Positions 1-6,321 of a stretch of DNA of 7,349 nucleotides are shown here, one piece after another. A model generated the notes under the pieces. It saw only the letters and a list, made by a program, of their open reading frames with translations. It searched no databases and was not told where the DNA came from. Position 1 is the stretch's first letter. Each line of letters begins with the position of its first letter. Origin of the DNA: an uncultured bacterium (lineage in GTDB: Bacteria > Desulfobacterota > Desulfobulbia > Desulfobulbales > Desulfobulbaceae). Both the position numbers and the translations under genes were made by a program. The DNA lies in the NCBI GenBank assembly GCA_903896915.1, contig CAITZN010000674.1, positions 1 to 7,349 of the forward strand. Direction: 5' to 3'.

Positions 1-1
1 C

Positions 2-1438
2 AAGGATGCCGAGCAGCTCCTGGTACGTGACGATATCATCCGTAGTGAACAACTTAAATATCTCCGACTGCTCCGGCAAGCTGACCTCCTCTATGCGAAA
101 GATGAGAAATCAAAGGCGCTGACAGCCTATCTAGAGTTGGCTAAGCAATCTCCTCTCATCGAATCGGACCCAATGTCGCTGGCTCATTTCAGTGATACCC
201 TCTACAGCAACAAGCGTTTCCTGGACGCTTCAAAAAAATATCGTCAACTCAGCGACCTCCTTGACAAAGCTCCCCAGCAGGATATGGCGCTGTTTCGGCT
301 AGCCATGTCGCAATACCACAGCGACCCGACAACTGTTATAAATGCAGGTGTTGATCTTCGCCAAATCCAGGATAACTTCCCGGGAACCGAAGGGTCTGCA
401 CGAGCCCTGCTCAAGCAAACAGATCTGGAGTATATCTCCAAGAGAATAAGCGCAGAGAATGCGGCGGCTGTTTATGGTAAAATAGCTGAAAAGGGCGACA
501 CCATCGTGATCAGGGAAGAAGCCTCTTTCAAGCAGGCCTTGGTCAGCCACCTCAGCGGAGATCATCAAACAAGCGTTTCTCAACTCATGGCAATGTTGCG
601 TAGTTTTCGGTCCGGAAAACTGTATATTGAGGCGCAGGCTTTGCTTATCGAGCAACTGCCTGGGGTCATCAGGAAACTGGCCAATGATAAAGAATATATA
701 AAAGCGATGGTCCTCGCCAAGCAAAACAAGATGTTTTTCAGCCATGGCTGGCTTAATTCGAGCTTGTTAATTGACTTGGCCGGCATCTACAGCAAACTCG
801 GTTTAAACGACCAGACAGCACAGATTTATCAATATATCTTTGAAGTTTCCAACGAGGCAACCAAAGAAAAACTCTATCTGCCACTGATCCAAGGCCTCTC
901 TGCCGCAGATCAGTATGCCCAGGTTGAAGAGTACGCCGACCGCTATCTTCTCAATTACCCGAAAGGAACCGATGTTTCGGCCATCCTCCTGCTTAAAATC
1001 AAAGCTCTTTATGAAAGCGGCCAACTGGACAAAGCCATTAACCTCTTGAAAGGTGGCGCTCACCCCCAGAATTCTCAACTTGAATTTCTTAAAGCGCGCA
1101 TTTATTTCGATTTGAAACAATGGCAGGACGTCATCGACATCCTGACTAAGCCAGAGCTGCAAGGTTTGATTGCCAAAAACAATGCTTCCCTGCCACTTGC
1201 GGAAGCCTACTTCCAAACAGGTCAAGACAACCTGGCAATTCAAGCGTTTCGCCGAATAGTAGAGCAAGAGGGGAACATTGAGCAGGCACAATATCGACTG
1301 GCGCAGATTGAGCTGAAAAAAAACAATACGTCGCAAGCACTTAATCTGTTCAAAGAATTAGCCGAAAAAGGAAAAGATCCCCAATGGACAAAACTTGCTC
1401 GTGAAGAAGTGGCTATTCTACGAATCAAACAGAAGTAA
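2..1438 (+). CDS. TPR-repeat protein, 5'-truncated by the window edge
   Basis: The frame is open from base 2 to a TAA at 1436-1438, giving 478 visible residues; the true start lies upstream. A TTG at 137 could be read as a start, but it has no ribosome-binding site and the 45 residues before it continue the repeat pattern, so I treat it as internal leucine. The protein looks almost wholly alpha-helical. TPR-like units are seen near visible residues 24-57, 60-93, 254-287, 327-350, 361-383, 397-422 and 429-460, for example LYESGQLDKAI and AYFQTGQDNLAIQAF. The phrases NFPGT and NYPKGT before helices recall envelope TPR proteins of the BamD/YbgF type, but no signal peptide can be judged because the N-terminus is missing. 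TPR domains usually act as protein-binding scaffolds. Its place 68 nt before flgB on the same strand suggests co-transcription and a flagellar role, which is inference. I cannot name the gene. The TPR call is firm; the function is unknown. Confidence 0.85.
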   Translation, partial: KDAEQLLVRDDIIRSEQLKYLRLLRQADLLYAKDEKSKALTAYLELAKQSPLIESDPMSLAHFSDTLYSNKRFLDASKKYRQLSDLLDKAPQQDMALFRLAMSQYHSDPTTVINAGVDLRQIQDNFPGTEGSARALLKQTDLEYISKRISAENAAAVYGKIAEKGDTIVIREEASFKQALVSHLSGDHQTSVSQLMAMLRSFRSGKLYIEAQALLIEQLPGVIRKLANDKEYIKAMVLAKQNKMFFSHGWLNSSLLIDLAGIYSKLGLNDQTAQIYQYIFEVSNEATKEKLYLPLIQGLSAADQYAQVEEYADRYLLNYPKGTDVSAILLLKIKALYESGQLDKAINLLKGGAHPQNSQLEFLKARIYFDLKQWQDVIDILTKPELQGLIAKNNASLPLAEAYFQTGQDNLAIQAFRRIVEQEGNIEQAQYRLAQIELKKNNTSQALNLFKELAEKGKDPQWTKLAREEVAILRIKQK

Positions 1439-1506
1439 TTTTTCACAACGACCGGTCCAACCCAGCCAGTCAGCATCGAGAAATCGACAACAATCGGAGG
1501 CGTGTT

Positions 1507-1920
1507 ATGCCTGGAATTCAGCAGTTCGACACCACCATGAAACTCTTGCAGAAGGTGCTTGACCTACGTTCCAAGAATCAGGAAATTATCGGCTCCAATA
1601 TCGCCAATGCCGAAACTCCTGGATATTCAGCTCAGTCATTCTCCTTTGAAGATCAATTAAAAAGTGCTTTGTCGGACAACAGTCCCCGCCAGGTGACCAC
1701 TCAGCCCGGCCATATCCCGATATCACCAGGGAACCTTGAACAGGTCACAGGAAAACTCAGCACCACCAGGGATACCACCGACATTGGCGACAAAAACAGC
1801 GTCAGTGTCGATCAGGAAATGATTAAACTCTCCCAAAATGAAATTCTCTATGAAGCGGCGGTCTCTATGCTCAACAAAAAACTTTCCATGCTCAAATATG
1901 CCGCAAACAATGGCTCATAA
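1507..1920 (+). CDS. flgB: Flagellar basal-body rod protein FlgB
   Basis: FlgB is a proximal rod subunit of the flagellar drive shaft. It crosses the periplasm above the MS ring after export by the flagellar type III apparatus, so it has no cleaved signal peptide, and none is visible. The 137-residue length is normal for the family. The N-terminal rod motif SNIANAETPGY lies at residues 30-40. The C-terminal helix, with SVDQEMIKLSQNEILYEAA followed by a second amphipathic stretch, is typical of FlgB and pairs with the N-terminal helix in the assembled rod. The ATG is preceded by CGGAGG at 1495-1500 with 6 nt of spacing, which fixes the start. flgC follows after 39 nt, the usual pairing. Family assignment is secure. 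Confidence 0.97.
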   Translation: MPGIQQFDTTMKLLQKVLDLRSKNQEIIGSNIANAETPGYSAQSFSFEDQLKSALSDNSPRQVTTQPGHIPISPGNLEQVTGKLSTTRDTTDIGDKNSVSVDQEMIKLSQNEILYEAAVSMLNKKLSMLKYAANNGS

Positions 1921-1959
1921 TTTGCAACACCATAATTACACACAACCTTAGGAGCTATT

Positions 1960-2397
1960 ATGGATATCTTTACCACCTTTAATGTTGCCGCTTCGGGGCT
2001 GAAGGCTCAAACCACACGACTCAACACCATCAGTGCCAACCTCGCCAATTCCGAGACAACTTCAACGCCTGAGGGCGGGCCTTACAAAAAGAAATCGGTG
2101 GTTTTTCAGTCGGACAGCCAGCCCTTTAAACAGCATTTTGATAATTCCTTACAAGCTCAGAGCCAGGTTCAAGGGGTCAAGGTTTCCAAAATCATAGAAG
2201 ACAATAGTCCGCCGCAACGCGTCTACGATCCAACACATCCGGATGCCAAAGAGGACGGTTATGTGGAGATGCCTAATGTCAGCGTCATCAAAGAAATGGT
2301 CGACATGATGTCCGCCACACGCTCGTATGAGGCAAACACTACCACCATTAAATCGGCCAAACGTATGGCCATGAAAGCACTCGAAATCGGGAGATAA
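1960..2397 (+). CDS. flgC: Flagellar basal-body rod protein FlgC
   Basis: FlgC is a proximal rod subunit that assembles with FlgB and FlgF and is exported by the flagellar type III system. The 145 residues match the family. The N-terminus MDIFTTFNVAASGL is typical, and the rod motif ANLANSETT is at residues 26-34. It is followed by the proline/glycine-rich TPEGGPYKKK segment that distinguishes FlgC from FlgB. The conserved YDPTHPDA and GYVEMPNV stretches precede the C-terminal helix, which contains EMVDMMSATRSYEAN. The start is supported by AGGAG at 1950-1954 with 5 nt of spacing. The end of the gene carries the ribosome-binding site of fliE, so the two are probably translated together. Confidence 0.97.
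   Translation: MDIFTTFNVAASGLKAQTTRLNTISANLANSETTSTPEGGPYKKKSVVFQSDSQPFKQHFDNSLQAQSQVQGVKVSKIIEDNSPPQRVYDPTHPDAKEDGYVEMPNVSVIKEMVDMMSATRSYEANTTTIKSAKRMAMKALEIGR
2389..2393 (+). promoter_or_regulatory. Ribosome-binding site of fliE, inside the end of flgC
   Basis: GGGAG lies 7 nt before the fliE ATG at 2401 and falls within the last codons of flgC, whose TAA is at 2395-2397. Ribosomes ending flgC stop only 3 nt short of the fliE start. This arrangement points to translational coupling of the two secreted rod-region proteins. Confidence 0.75.
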
Positions 2398-2400
2398 CAC

Positions 2401-2697
2401 ATGGAATCGATCCAAAGCATTTCCTCGATCGCCACGCCGGTTCAAACAAAACAAACGTCCACAATTTCTCAGGTGGAGACATCGTTTGGCGATATCCTCA
2501 AAAACATGGTGGCTGAAACCAACCAGCAGCAACAGAACGCCGATCAAGCCATGCAACAGTTACACAGCGGTGGAGAAAAGAACCTGCACGGCGCGATGAT
2601 TTCCATGGAAAAAGCTGATATTTCTCTTCGATACATGATCCAGGCGCGCAACAAAGCTATTGATGCCTATCAGGAAATTATGCGGATGCAGGTTTGA
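2401..2697 (+). CDS. fliE: Flagellar hook-basal body protein FliE, MS ring-rod adaptor
   Basis: FliE is a small exported protein that sits between the MS ring (FliF) and the proximal rod. In studied bacteria it is among the first substrates of the flagellar export apparatus. The 98 residues are normal for the family. The N-terminal third is polar and low in complexity (Ser/Thr/Gln-rich). From about residue 28 the family pattern appears: SFGDILKNMV, then LHGAMISMEKADISLRYMIQ, ending in NKAIDAYQEIMRMQV, which is the hallmark FliE C-terminus. It starts 3 nt after flgC with GGGAG as ribosome-binding site. An 80-nt gap with a hairpin separates it from fliF. Confidence 0.97.
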   Translation: MESIQSISSIATPVQTKQTSTISQVETSFGDILKNMVAETNQQQQNADQAMQQLHSGGEKNLHGAMISMEKADISLRYMIQARNKAIDAYQEIMRMQV

Positions 2698-2698
2698 T

Positions 2699-2722
2699 AT
2701 CCACTTTAAGCCCACAGTGGAT
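2699..2722 (+). promoter_or_regulatory. 7-bp hairpin just after the fliE stop codon
   Basis: ATCCACT at 2699-2705 is perfectly complementary to AGTGGAT at 2716-2722, with a 10-nt loop between them. It begins one base after the fliE TGA (2695-2697). No run of T follows directly; the nearest is TTTTT at 2745-2749, so this is not a standard intrinsic terminator. It could protect the 3' end of an upstream transcript, mark an RNA processing site, or partly attenuate read-through into fliF. That function is inference, and a stem of this length could be chance. Confidence 0.35.
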
Positions 2723-2777
2723 TAGCTCAGCTCAATAATTAGATTTTTCAAACAGATAACAGCAGCAGGGACGCATT

Positions 2778-4376
2778 ATGGCTGAACAGACAGACAGTTC
2801 TCCACGGACAACAAAAAACGGTCTACAGATTTTCATCGCCACGATTACAAACTGGCCCCTGTCAAGACAACTCTCCCTTGCTGCCGTGACGATGATTTCG
2901 ATTGGTCTATTCGCCTTTATCATCATCCAGGCGAGAACCGCTGATTATCAACTACTCTACGGTAATCTATCGGAATCAGACGCCTCGGCCATGGTCCAAT
3001 TGCTGAAAGCACAGAATATTCCCTATCAACTCACCAACAATGGCCGAAACATTCTTGTTCCCGTAAAAAGCGTCTACGAGACACGATTGAGTCTCGCTTC
3101 GTCAGGCTTACCACAAGGTGGCGGTGTCGGGTTTGAAATCTTTGACAAACAATCTTTCGCCCTGACTGATTTCGTCCAGAAAGTAAATTATTCAAGGGCA
3201 TTACAAGGCGAGCTCGCCCGCACCATCGCATCCCTTGGACCGGTTGAATCAGCACGTGTCCATCTGGCTTTGCCGGAAAAAAGGTTGTTCAAAGATCAGC
3301 AGAAACAGGCGACCGCGTCAGTAATCATCAAGCTCGCTCCTGGGAAACGACTAGGCGAGGCCCAGATTGAAGGTATAGTGCACCTGGTCTCCAACTCTAT
3401 CGAGGGATTAACTCCTGACCAGGTGACCATTATCGATCAAAACGGTAATGTCTTGTCCCGAACTACCGGTAAAGGTGGGCCAGGAAACCTTTCTCCCGAT
3501 ATGCTGGATTTCCAGATGCAGGTTGAACAGCGCCTGGAAGAACGTGCCCAGGCTCTGCTCGACAAATCATTGGGTGCTAGAAATGCTCTAATCCGAGTCA
3601 ACGCCACTCTTGATTTTGCTCGCAAGGAAAAAACCGAAGAGACCTTTGACTCCGAGGAACCGGTCATTCGCAGCGAACAGACAAGCGAAGAAAAAACAGG
3701 GTCGGAGATGAGCGGCGGCGTACCAGGAGTCCAGTCGAACCTAGGGGGCAGCACCGGTCAAACAGGTGGAGCGACACCACCTTCCAGTCGAATGCAAAAA
3801 ACTACCAACTATGAAATCAGCAAGGTCGTCTCCAAAACTACCAATCCGGTTGGTACAGTGAGCAAGCTTTCCGTCTCGGTCCTGGTCGCTGACAAAACGA
3901 TACCGTCCAAAGATAAAGAACCGGCTAAAACGGAACCCAGAACGGAAGCAGAACTCAAGACCCTCGAAAATATGATTGCCTCTGCCTTAGGCTTGGATAA
4001 AAACCGAGGCGACAAGATCGAGGTTACCTCTATGCCGTTCCTCGAAGCGAAAGAATCCGGTGCTAGCGAGGGAACCACCTCCAGCAAGTTCTACCAGTAT
4101 ATGCCGCTCATTCGCTACGCCCTCCTCCTGGCGGGCGGTGCACTGCTTTATTTTCTCATGATCCGGCCCCTCATGAGGACTTTAAAAAGAGATGTCACCC
4201 GGCATTACAAAACCGTCGAACAGATGGAATTTGAACAGGCCCAAGGTACCCCTCCTGGCAATGCTCCCATGGGAAGATCTCAATTAGACCCATTCGGAAA
4301 TATTAAAAAAGATGTAACTACCGACCCGGCTTTCAATGCTCACGTCTTGAAGAACTGGATCCAGGATCGAGGCTAG
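2778..4376 (+). CDS. fliF: Flagellar MS-ring protein FliF
   Basis: FliF builds the MS ring in the inner membrane, the base on which the rotor, export gate and rod assemble. The 532 residues are close to the usual 530-570. A short cytoplasmic N-terminus leads to a first membrane helix at about 33-51. The periplasmic ring-building part follows: a YscJ/FliF-type domain with YGNLSESDASAMVQLL, LPQGGGVGFEIFD and ESARVHLALPEKRLF at about 158-171. RBM3 has a glycine/polar insertion at about 283-340 that includes GGVPGVQSN, the expected beta-collar linker. A second membrane helix spans about 444-462. The cytoplasmic tail ends with AHVLKNWIQ at 521-529, matching the FliG-binding peptide of the family. 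AGGGA at 2767-2771, 6 nt before the ATG, supports the start. fliG, its direct partner, comes next. Confidence 0.98.
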   Translation: MAEQTDSSPRTTKNGLQIFIATITNWPLSRQLSLAAVTMISIGLFAFIIIQARTADYQLLYGNLSESDASAMVQLLKAQNIPYQLTNNGRNILVPVKSVYETRLSLASSGLPQGGGVGFEIFDKQSFALTDFVQKVNYSRALQGELARTIASLGPVESARVHLALPEKRLFKDQQKQATASVIIKLAPGKRLGEAQIEGIVHLVSNSIEGLTPDQVTIIDQNGNVLSRTTGKGGPGNLSPDMLDFQMQVEQRLEERAQALLDKSLGARNALIRVNATLDFARKEKTEETFDSEEPVIRSEQTSEEKTGSEMSGGVPGVQSNLGGSTGQTGGATPPSSRMQKTTNYEISKVVSKTTNPVGTVSKLSVSVLVADKTIPSKDKEPAKTEPRTEAELKTLENMIASALGLDKNRGDKIEVTSMPFLEAKESGASEGTTSSKFYQYMPLIRYALLLAGGALLYFLMIRPLMRTLKRDVTRHYKTVEQMEFEQAQGTPPGNAPMGRSQLDPFGNIKKDVTTDPAFNAHVLKNWIQDRG

Positions 4377-4430
4377 CCCAAGCTGGACAGGCTCTGCTCA
4401 CTATTAACAACCAACTCTTAGCGTAATCAA

Positions 4431-4436
4431 CGGAAT
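4431..4436 (+). promoter_or_regulatory. Weak ribosome-binding site of fliG
   Basis: CGGAAT is the only purine-rich match before the fliG ATG at 4439. Its GGA core ends only 4 nt from the start codon, which is shorter and poorer than the sites of flgB, flgC, fliF and fliH. The fliF stop is 62 nt upstream, so simple termination-reinitiation coupling is unlikely. The start itself is firm because the encoded N-terminus matches the family. Confidence 0.4.
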
Positions 4437-4438
4437 CC

Positions 4439-5452
4439 ATGGCGGCAGCTGAAAAACTGACAGGACTCAAAAAAGCAGCAATCTTGCTCATTTGCCTTGG
4501 TGAAGAGGCAGCGGGCAAATTGCTCCAGGAACTGACAGATGAGGAAATATTCAAGATTACCCGCTGCATGGCCGGTATTGAACATATCTCTGATGAAACC
4601 AGAGCAAGGGTGCTGGAGGATTTTGAATTAGCCACCGAGAGCAAGGCCGGTATGGTGGTCAAAGGTCAGGAATTTGCAAAAAGACTTATTGCAGGCACCA
4701 GCGACAAAACCAGGGAATCAAGCCTCATGCGTCAGTTTGTTTCTGGCACCGAAGCTCGCCCCCTGGAATCCATTGCCAAAATGCAGCCGTCGATGGCAGC
4801 CGGATTACTGGAAAACGAACACCCACAGACACTCGCCTTGGTCCTGTCGACGCAGGCAGTTGAACACGCGGGCGCTATCATCGCCAAATTACCAGAAGGA
4901 AAACGGGCGGATGTCATCCATCGAATTGCAACTCTCGACAAAGTTTCCCCTCTTGTCATTGAGCGGATTGAAGACGCTCTGAATAAGGAGATCGGCATAG
5001 TGATAGGGGCACAGGAACAACGACAGGTCGGTGGCCTTAAAAAAGTCGTGGAAATACTCGACAACATGACAGACAATCTCGATTCTGAAATCCTCGATAA
5101 TCTGTCAGAAATCGACCCCGACATGGTGGAGGACATCAGGAAGATGATGTTTACCTTCGAGGATCTCTGCGCCCTTGACGGCCGCGCCATTCAGATGATT
5201 CTGCGTGAGGTAAATAACGATTCCCTGACCATCGCCCTTAAAACGGCTACCGATGAAATTAAAACAAAAATATTCAGTAACATGTCGTCTAGAGCTGCTG
5301 ACATGATCAAGGATGACCTTGAAGCAATGGGGCCTGTTCGCCTTTCCGAAGTCGAAGCCATGCAGCAGACTATTGTCAAAATTGCGATGAAACTCGAGGA
5401 AGAAGGCAAACTCGTTCTCGGCAAAGGGAGCGGCGGCGATGAGTTCGTCTAA
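4439..5452 (+). CDS. fliG: Flagellar motor switch protein FliG
   Basis: FliG forms the rotor ring on the cytoplasmic face of FliF. It receives torque from the stator and, with FliM and FliN, sets rotation direction. The 337 residues fit the family. The N-terminal, FliF-binding domain begins KLTGLKKAAILLICLGEEAA. The middle domain carries the FliM-binding EHPQ motif at 127-130. The Gly-Gly hinge is at 198-199, followed by the linker helix KKVVEILDNM. The C-terminal domain has MFTF at 237-240. By alignment from memory with E. coli FliG, the charged torque residues K264, R281, D288, D289 and R297 correspond to K268, R285, D292, D293 and R301 here, and all are present. The rotor is therefore predicted to be functional. 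The last 14 nt overlap fliH. Confidence 0.98.
   Translation: MAAAEKLTGLKKAAILLICLGEEAAGKLLQELTDEEIFKITRCMAGIEHISDETRARVLEDFELATESKAGMVVKGQEFAKRLIAGTSDKTRESSLMRQFVSGTEARPLESIAKMQPSMAAGLLENEHPQTLALVLSTQAVEHAGAIIAKLPEGKRADVIHRIATLDKVSPLVIERIEDALNKEIGIVIGAQEQRQVGGLKKVVEILDNMTDNLDSEILDNLSEIDPDMVEDIRKMMFTFEDLCALDGRAIQMILREVNNDSLTIALKTATDEIKTKIFSNMSSRAADMIKDDLEAMGPVRLSEVEAMQQTIVKIAMKLEEEGKLVLGKGSGGDEFV
5425..5430 (+). promoter_or_regulatory. Ribosome-binding site of fliH, inside the end of fliG
   Basis: AGGGAG lies 8 nt before the ATG at 5439 and falls within the last codons of fliG. It decides the fliH start over the later in-frame Met at residue 16. The 14-nt gene overlap, in a different frame, suggests translational coupling. 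Confidence 0.75.
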
Positions 5453-6143
5453 AATCTTCAAGAAAGACCTGCTCTTCACCCCAATGCCGCTAGTGCAGCG
5501 TATTATTGCCGCACCGACAAGCAAAACAAAACCTGCTGACAAAGGTTTGTCCCCACCCCCCGCAAACGACCAGCAAACGCCCGTAGCAAAGATTGATGAA
5601 CCAAAGCCTGCTCCACCAATTGATATCGAGGCCATCAGGTTAGAGGCCTACACCCAGGGGAAAAAGGATACACTCGCCGAATATCAGGCTGATTTCCAAC
5701 ACACCATCGAAGCCTTTTCCAAGGCCAGTCATCAACTTGACGACTATCGGAGTATGCTGTTAAAGCGGGGCCGAGGAGACATCATCAATCTGATCATTGA
5801 TCTCAGCAAGAAGCTTCTCGGCCAAGAACTGGCCACACCGCGCAATACCATCGCCGCCTTCTTGCAGGGAGCGATTGAACAGGCCATTGAATGCGAAGAG
5901 TACCATGTAACCCTCCACCCGGACGATCTCGCTTTCGCGGAAGAGAAAGCCCCGGAACTCATTGCCTCTATTCGCGGACTTGAACGCATTGTCTTTAAAA
6001 CTGACAAGAATATCTCCAAGGGTGGGTGCCTGCTGGAATCGGCAGCCTGTTCAGTGGATGCAACCATAGAAACACAAATGGAAAGCATGAAAGAATTCCT
6101 TGAGGAACAATACGACGCTCTTGCCCTTCCTGAGGCGGAGTAA
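5439..6143 (+). CDS. fliH: Flagellar assembly protein FliH, regulator of the export ATPase
   Basis: FliH is a cytoplasmic dimer that binds FliI, restrains its ATPase activity and links it to the C-ring and export gate. The 234 residues match the family. Residues 1-60 are a variable, proline-rich, probably disordered region. One AxxxG unit (A70, G74) marks the start of the coiled-coil part, which continues to about 105; the long GxxxG series of many FliH proteins is reduced here. The C-terminal FliH/YscL domain runs from about 112 and ends with the conserved GGCLLESAACSVDATIETQ at 195-213, as in the related V/F-ATPase stalk subunits. No tryptophan occurs anywhere, although Salmonella FliH uses two N-terminal Trp residues to dock at the export gate and C-ring. 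The start overlaps the fliG end. Its partner FliI follows after an unusually long gap. Confidence 0.95.
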   Translation: MSSSKIFKKDLLFTPMPLVQRIIAAPTSKTKPADKGLSPPPANDQQTPVAKIDEPKPAPPIDIEAIRLEAYTQGKKDTLAEYQADFQHTIEAFSKASHQLDDYRSMLLKRGRGDIINLIIDLSKKLLGQELATPRNTIAAFLQGAIEQAIECEEYHVTLHPDDLAFAEEKAPELIASIRGLERIVFKTDKNISKGGCLLESAACSVDATIETQMESMKEFLEEQYDALALPEAE

Positions 6144-6321
6144 CGCAGGTCTCTTACGACGTGTCCCGGAACCCCGGAAGAAGCAAGCTGCCGGCCGCCC
6201 ATATATACGATCCGCTCACAAGTAACTGGAACAGAGGGCTACCACTAACCAGCAACCATTTTTCCGGAAGACAACATCTCCCACCGCCCTACATCTTTAT
6301 TGAACAGAGCCGAAACACCCC
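6144..6321 (+). other. 178-nt fliH-fliI intergenic stretch with no convincing gene
   Basis: This is the longest gap in the window and separates two genes that usually touch or overlap. It contains two pairs of 8-nt direct repeats: CCGGAAGA at 6174-6181 and 6264-6271, and GAACAGAG at 6229-6236 and 6302-6309. It also holds an 8-nt palindrome TTCCGGAA at 6262-6269 and a short CCGG/CCGG stem at 6166-6177. I see no clear sigma-70, sigma-54 or sigma-28 promoter and no terminator. A GTG-started frame crosses it (6161-6403) but does not look like a protein. The repeats are short enough to be chance. Confidence 0.6.

Noticed and set aside
1299..1313. Sigma-54-like GG-N10-GC match (TGGCGC at the -24 position) before flgB
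   Set aside because: The -12 element is GAGCT and lacks the expected TTGC, the site is within TPR coding sequence, and GG-N10-GC spacing occurs often by chance (another is at about 749-763).
803..1336. Long antisense frame (177 codons) opposite the TPR gene, and a similar one at 5105-5635 opposite fliG/fliH
   Set aside because: Both mirror well-supported + strand genes, show no recognisable domain, and are explained as shadows of coding sequence.
1385..1398. TGGACA...TTGC resembling a sigma-54 promoter just upstream of flgB
   Set aside because: The spacing between GG and GC is 9 nt, not the required 10, and it is still within the TPR coding region.
137..1438. TTG-started 433-residue version of the TPR gene
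   Set aside because: The frame continues open to base 2 with TPR-like sequence upstream and there is no ribosome-binding site before the TTG, so it is an internal leucine codon.
1450..1457. GACCGGTC palindrome and a nearby TCGA-GAAA-TCGA mini-hairpin (1476-1487) in the TPR-flgB gap
   Set aside because: Both are too short to support an operator or terminator without conservation data.
3624..3797. Low-complexity Glu/Gly/Thr-rich segment of FliF as a possible insertion
   Set aside because: A variable polar linker with a GGVPG motif at this point is normal for the RBM3 beta-collar region of FliF.
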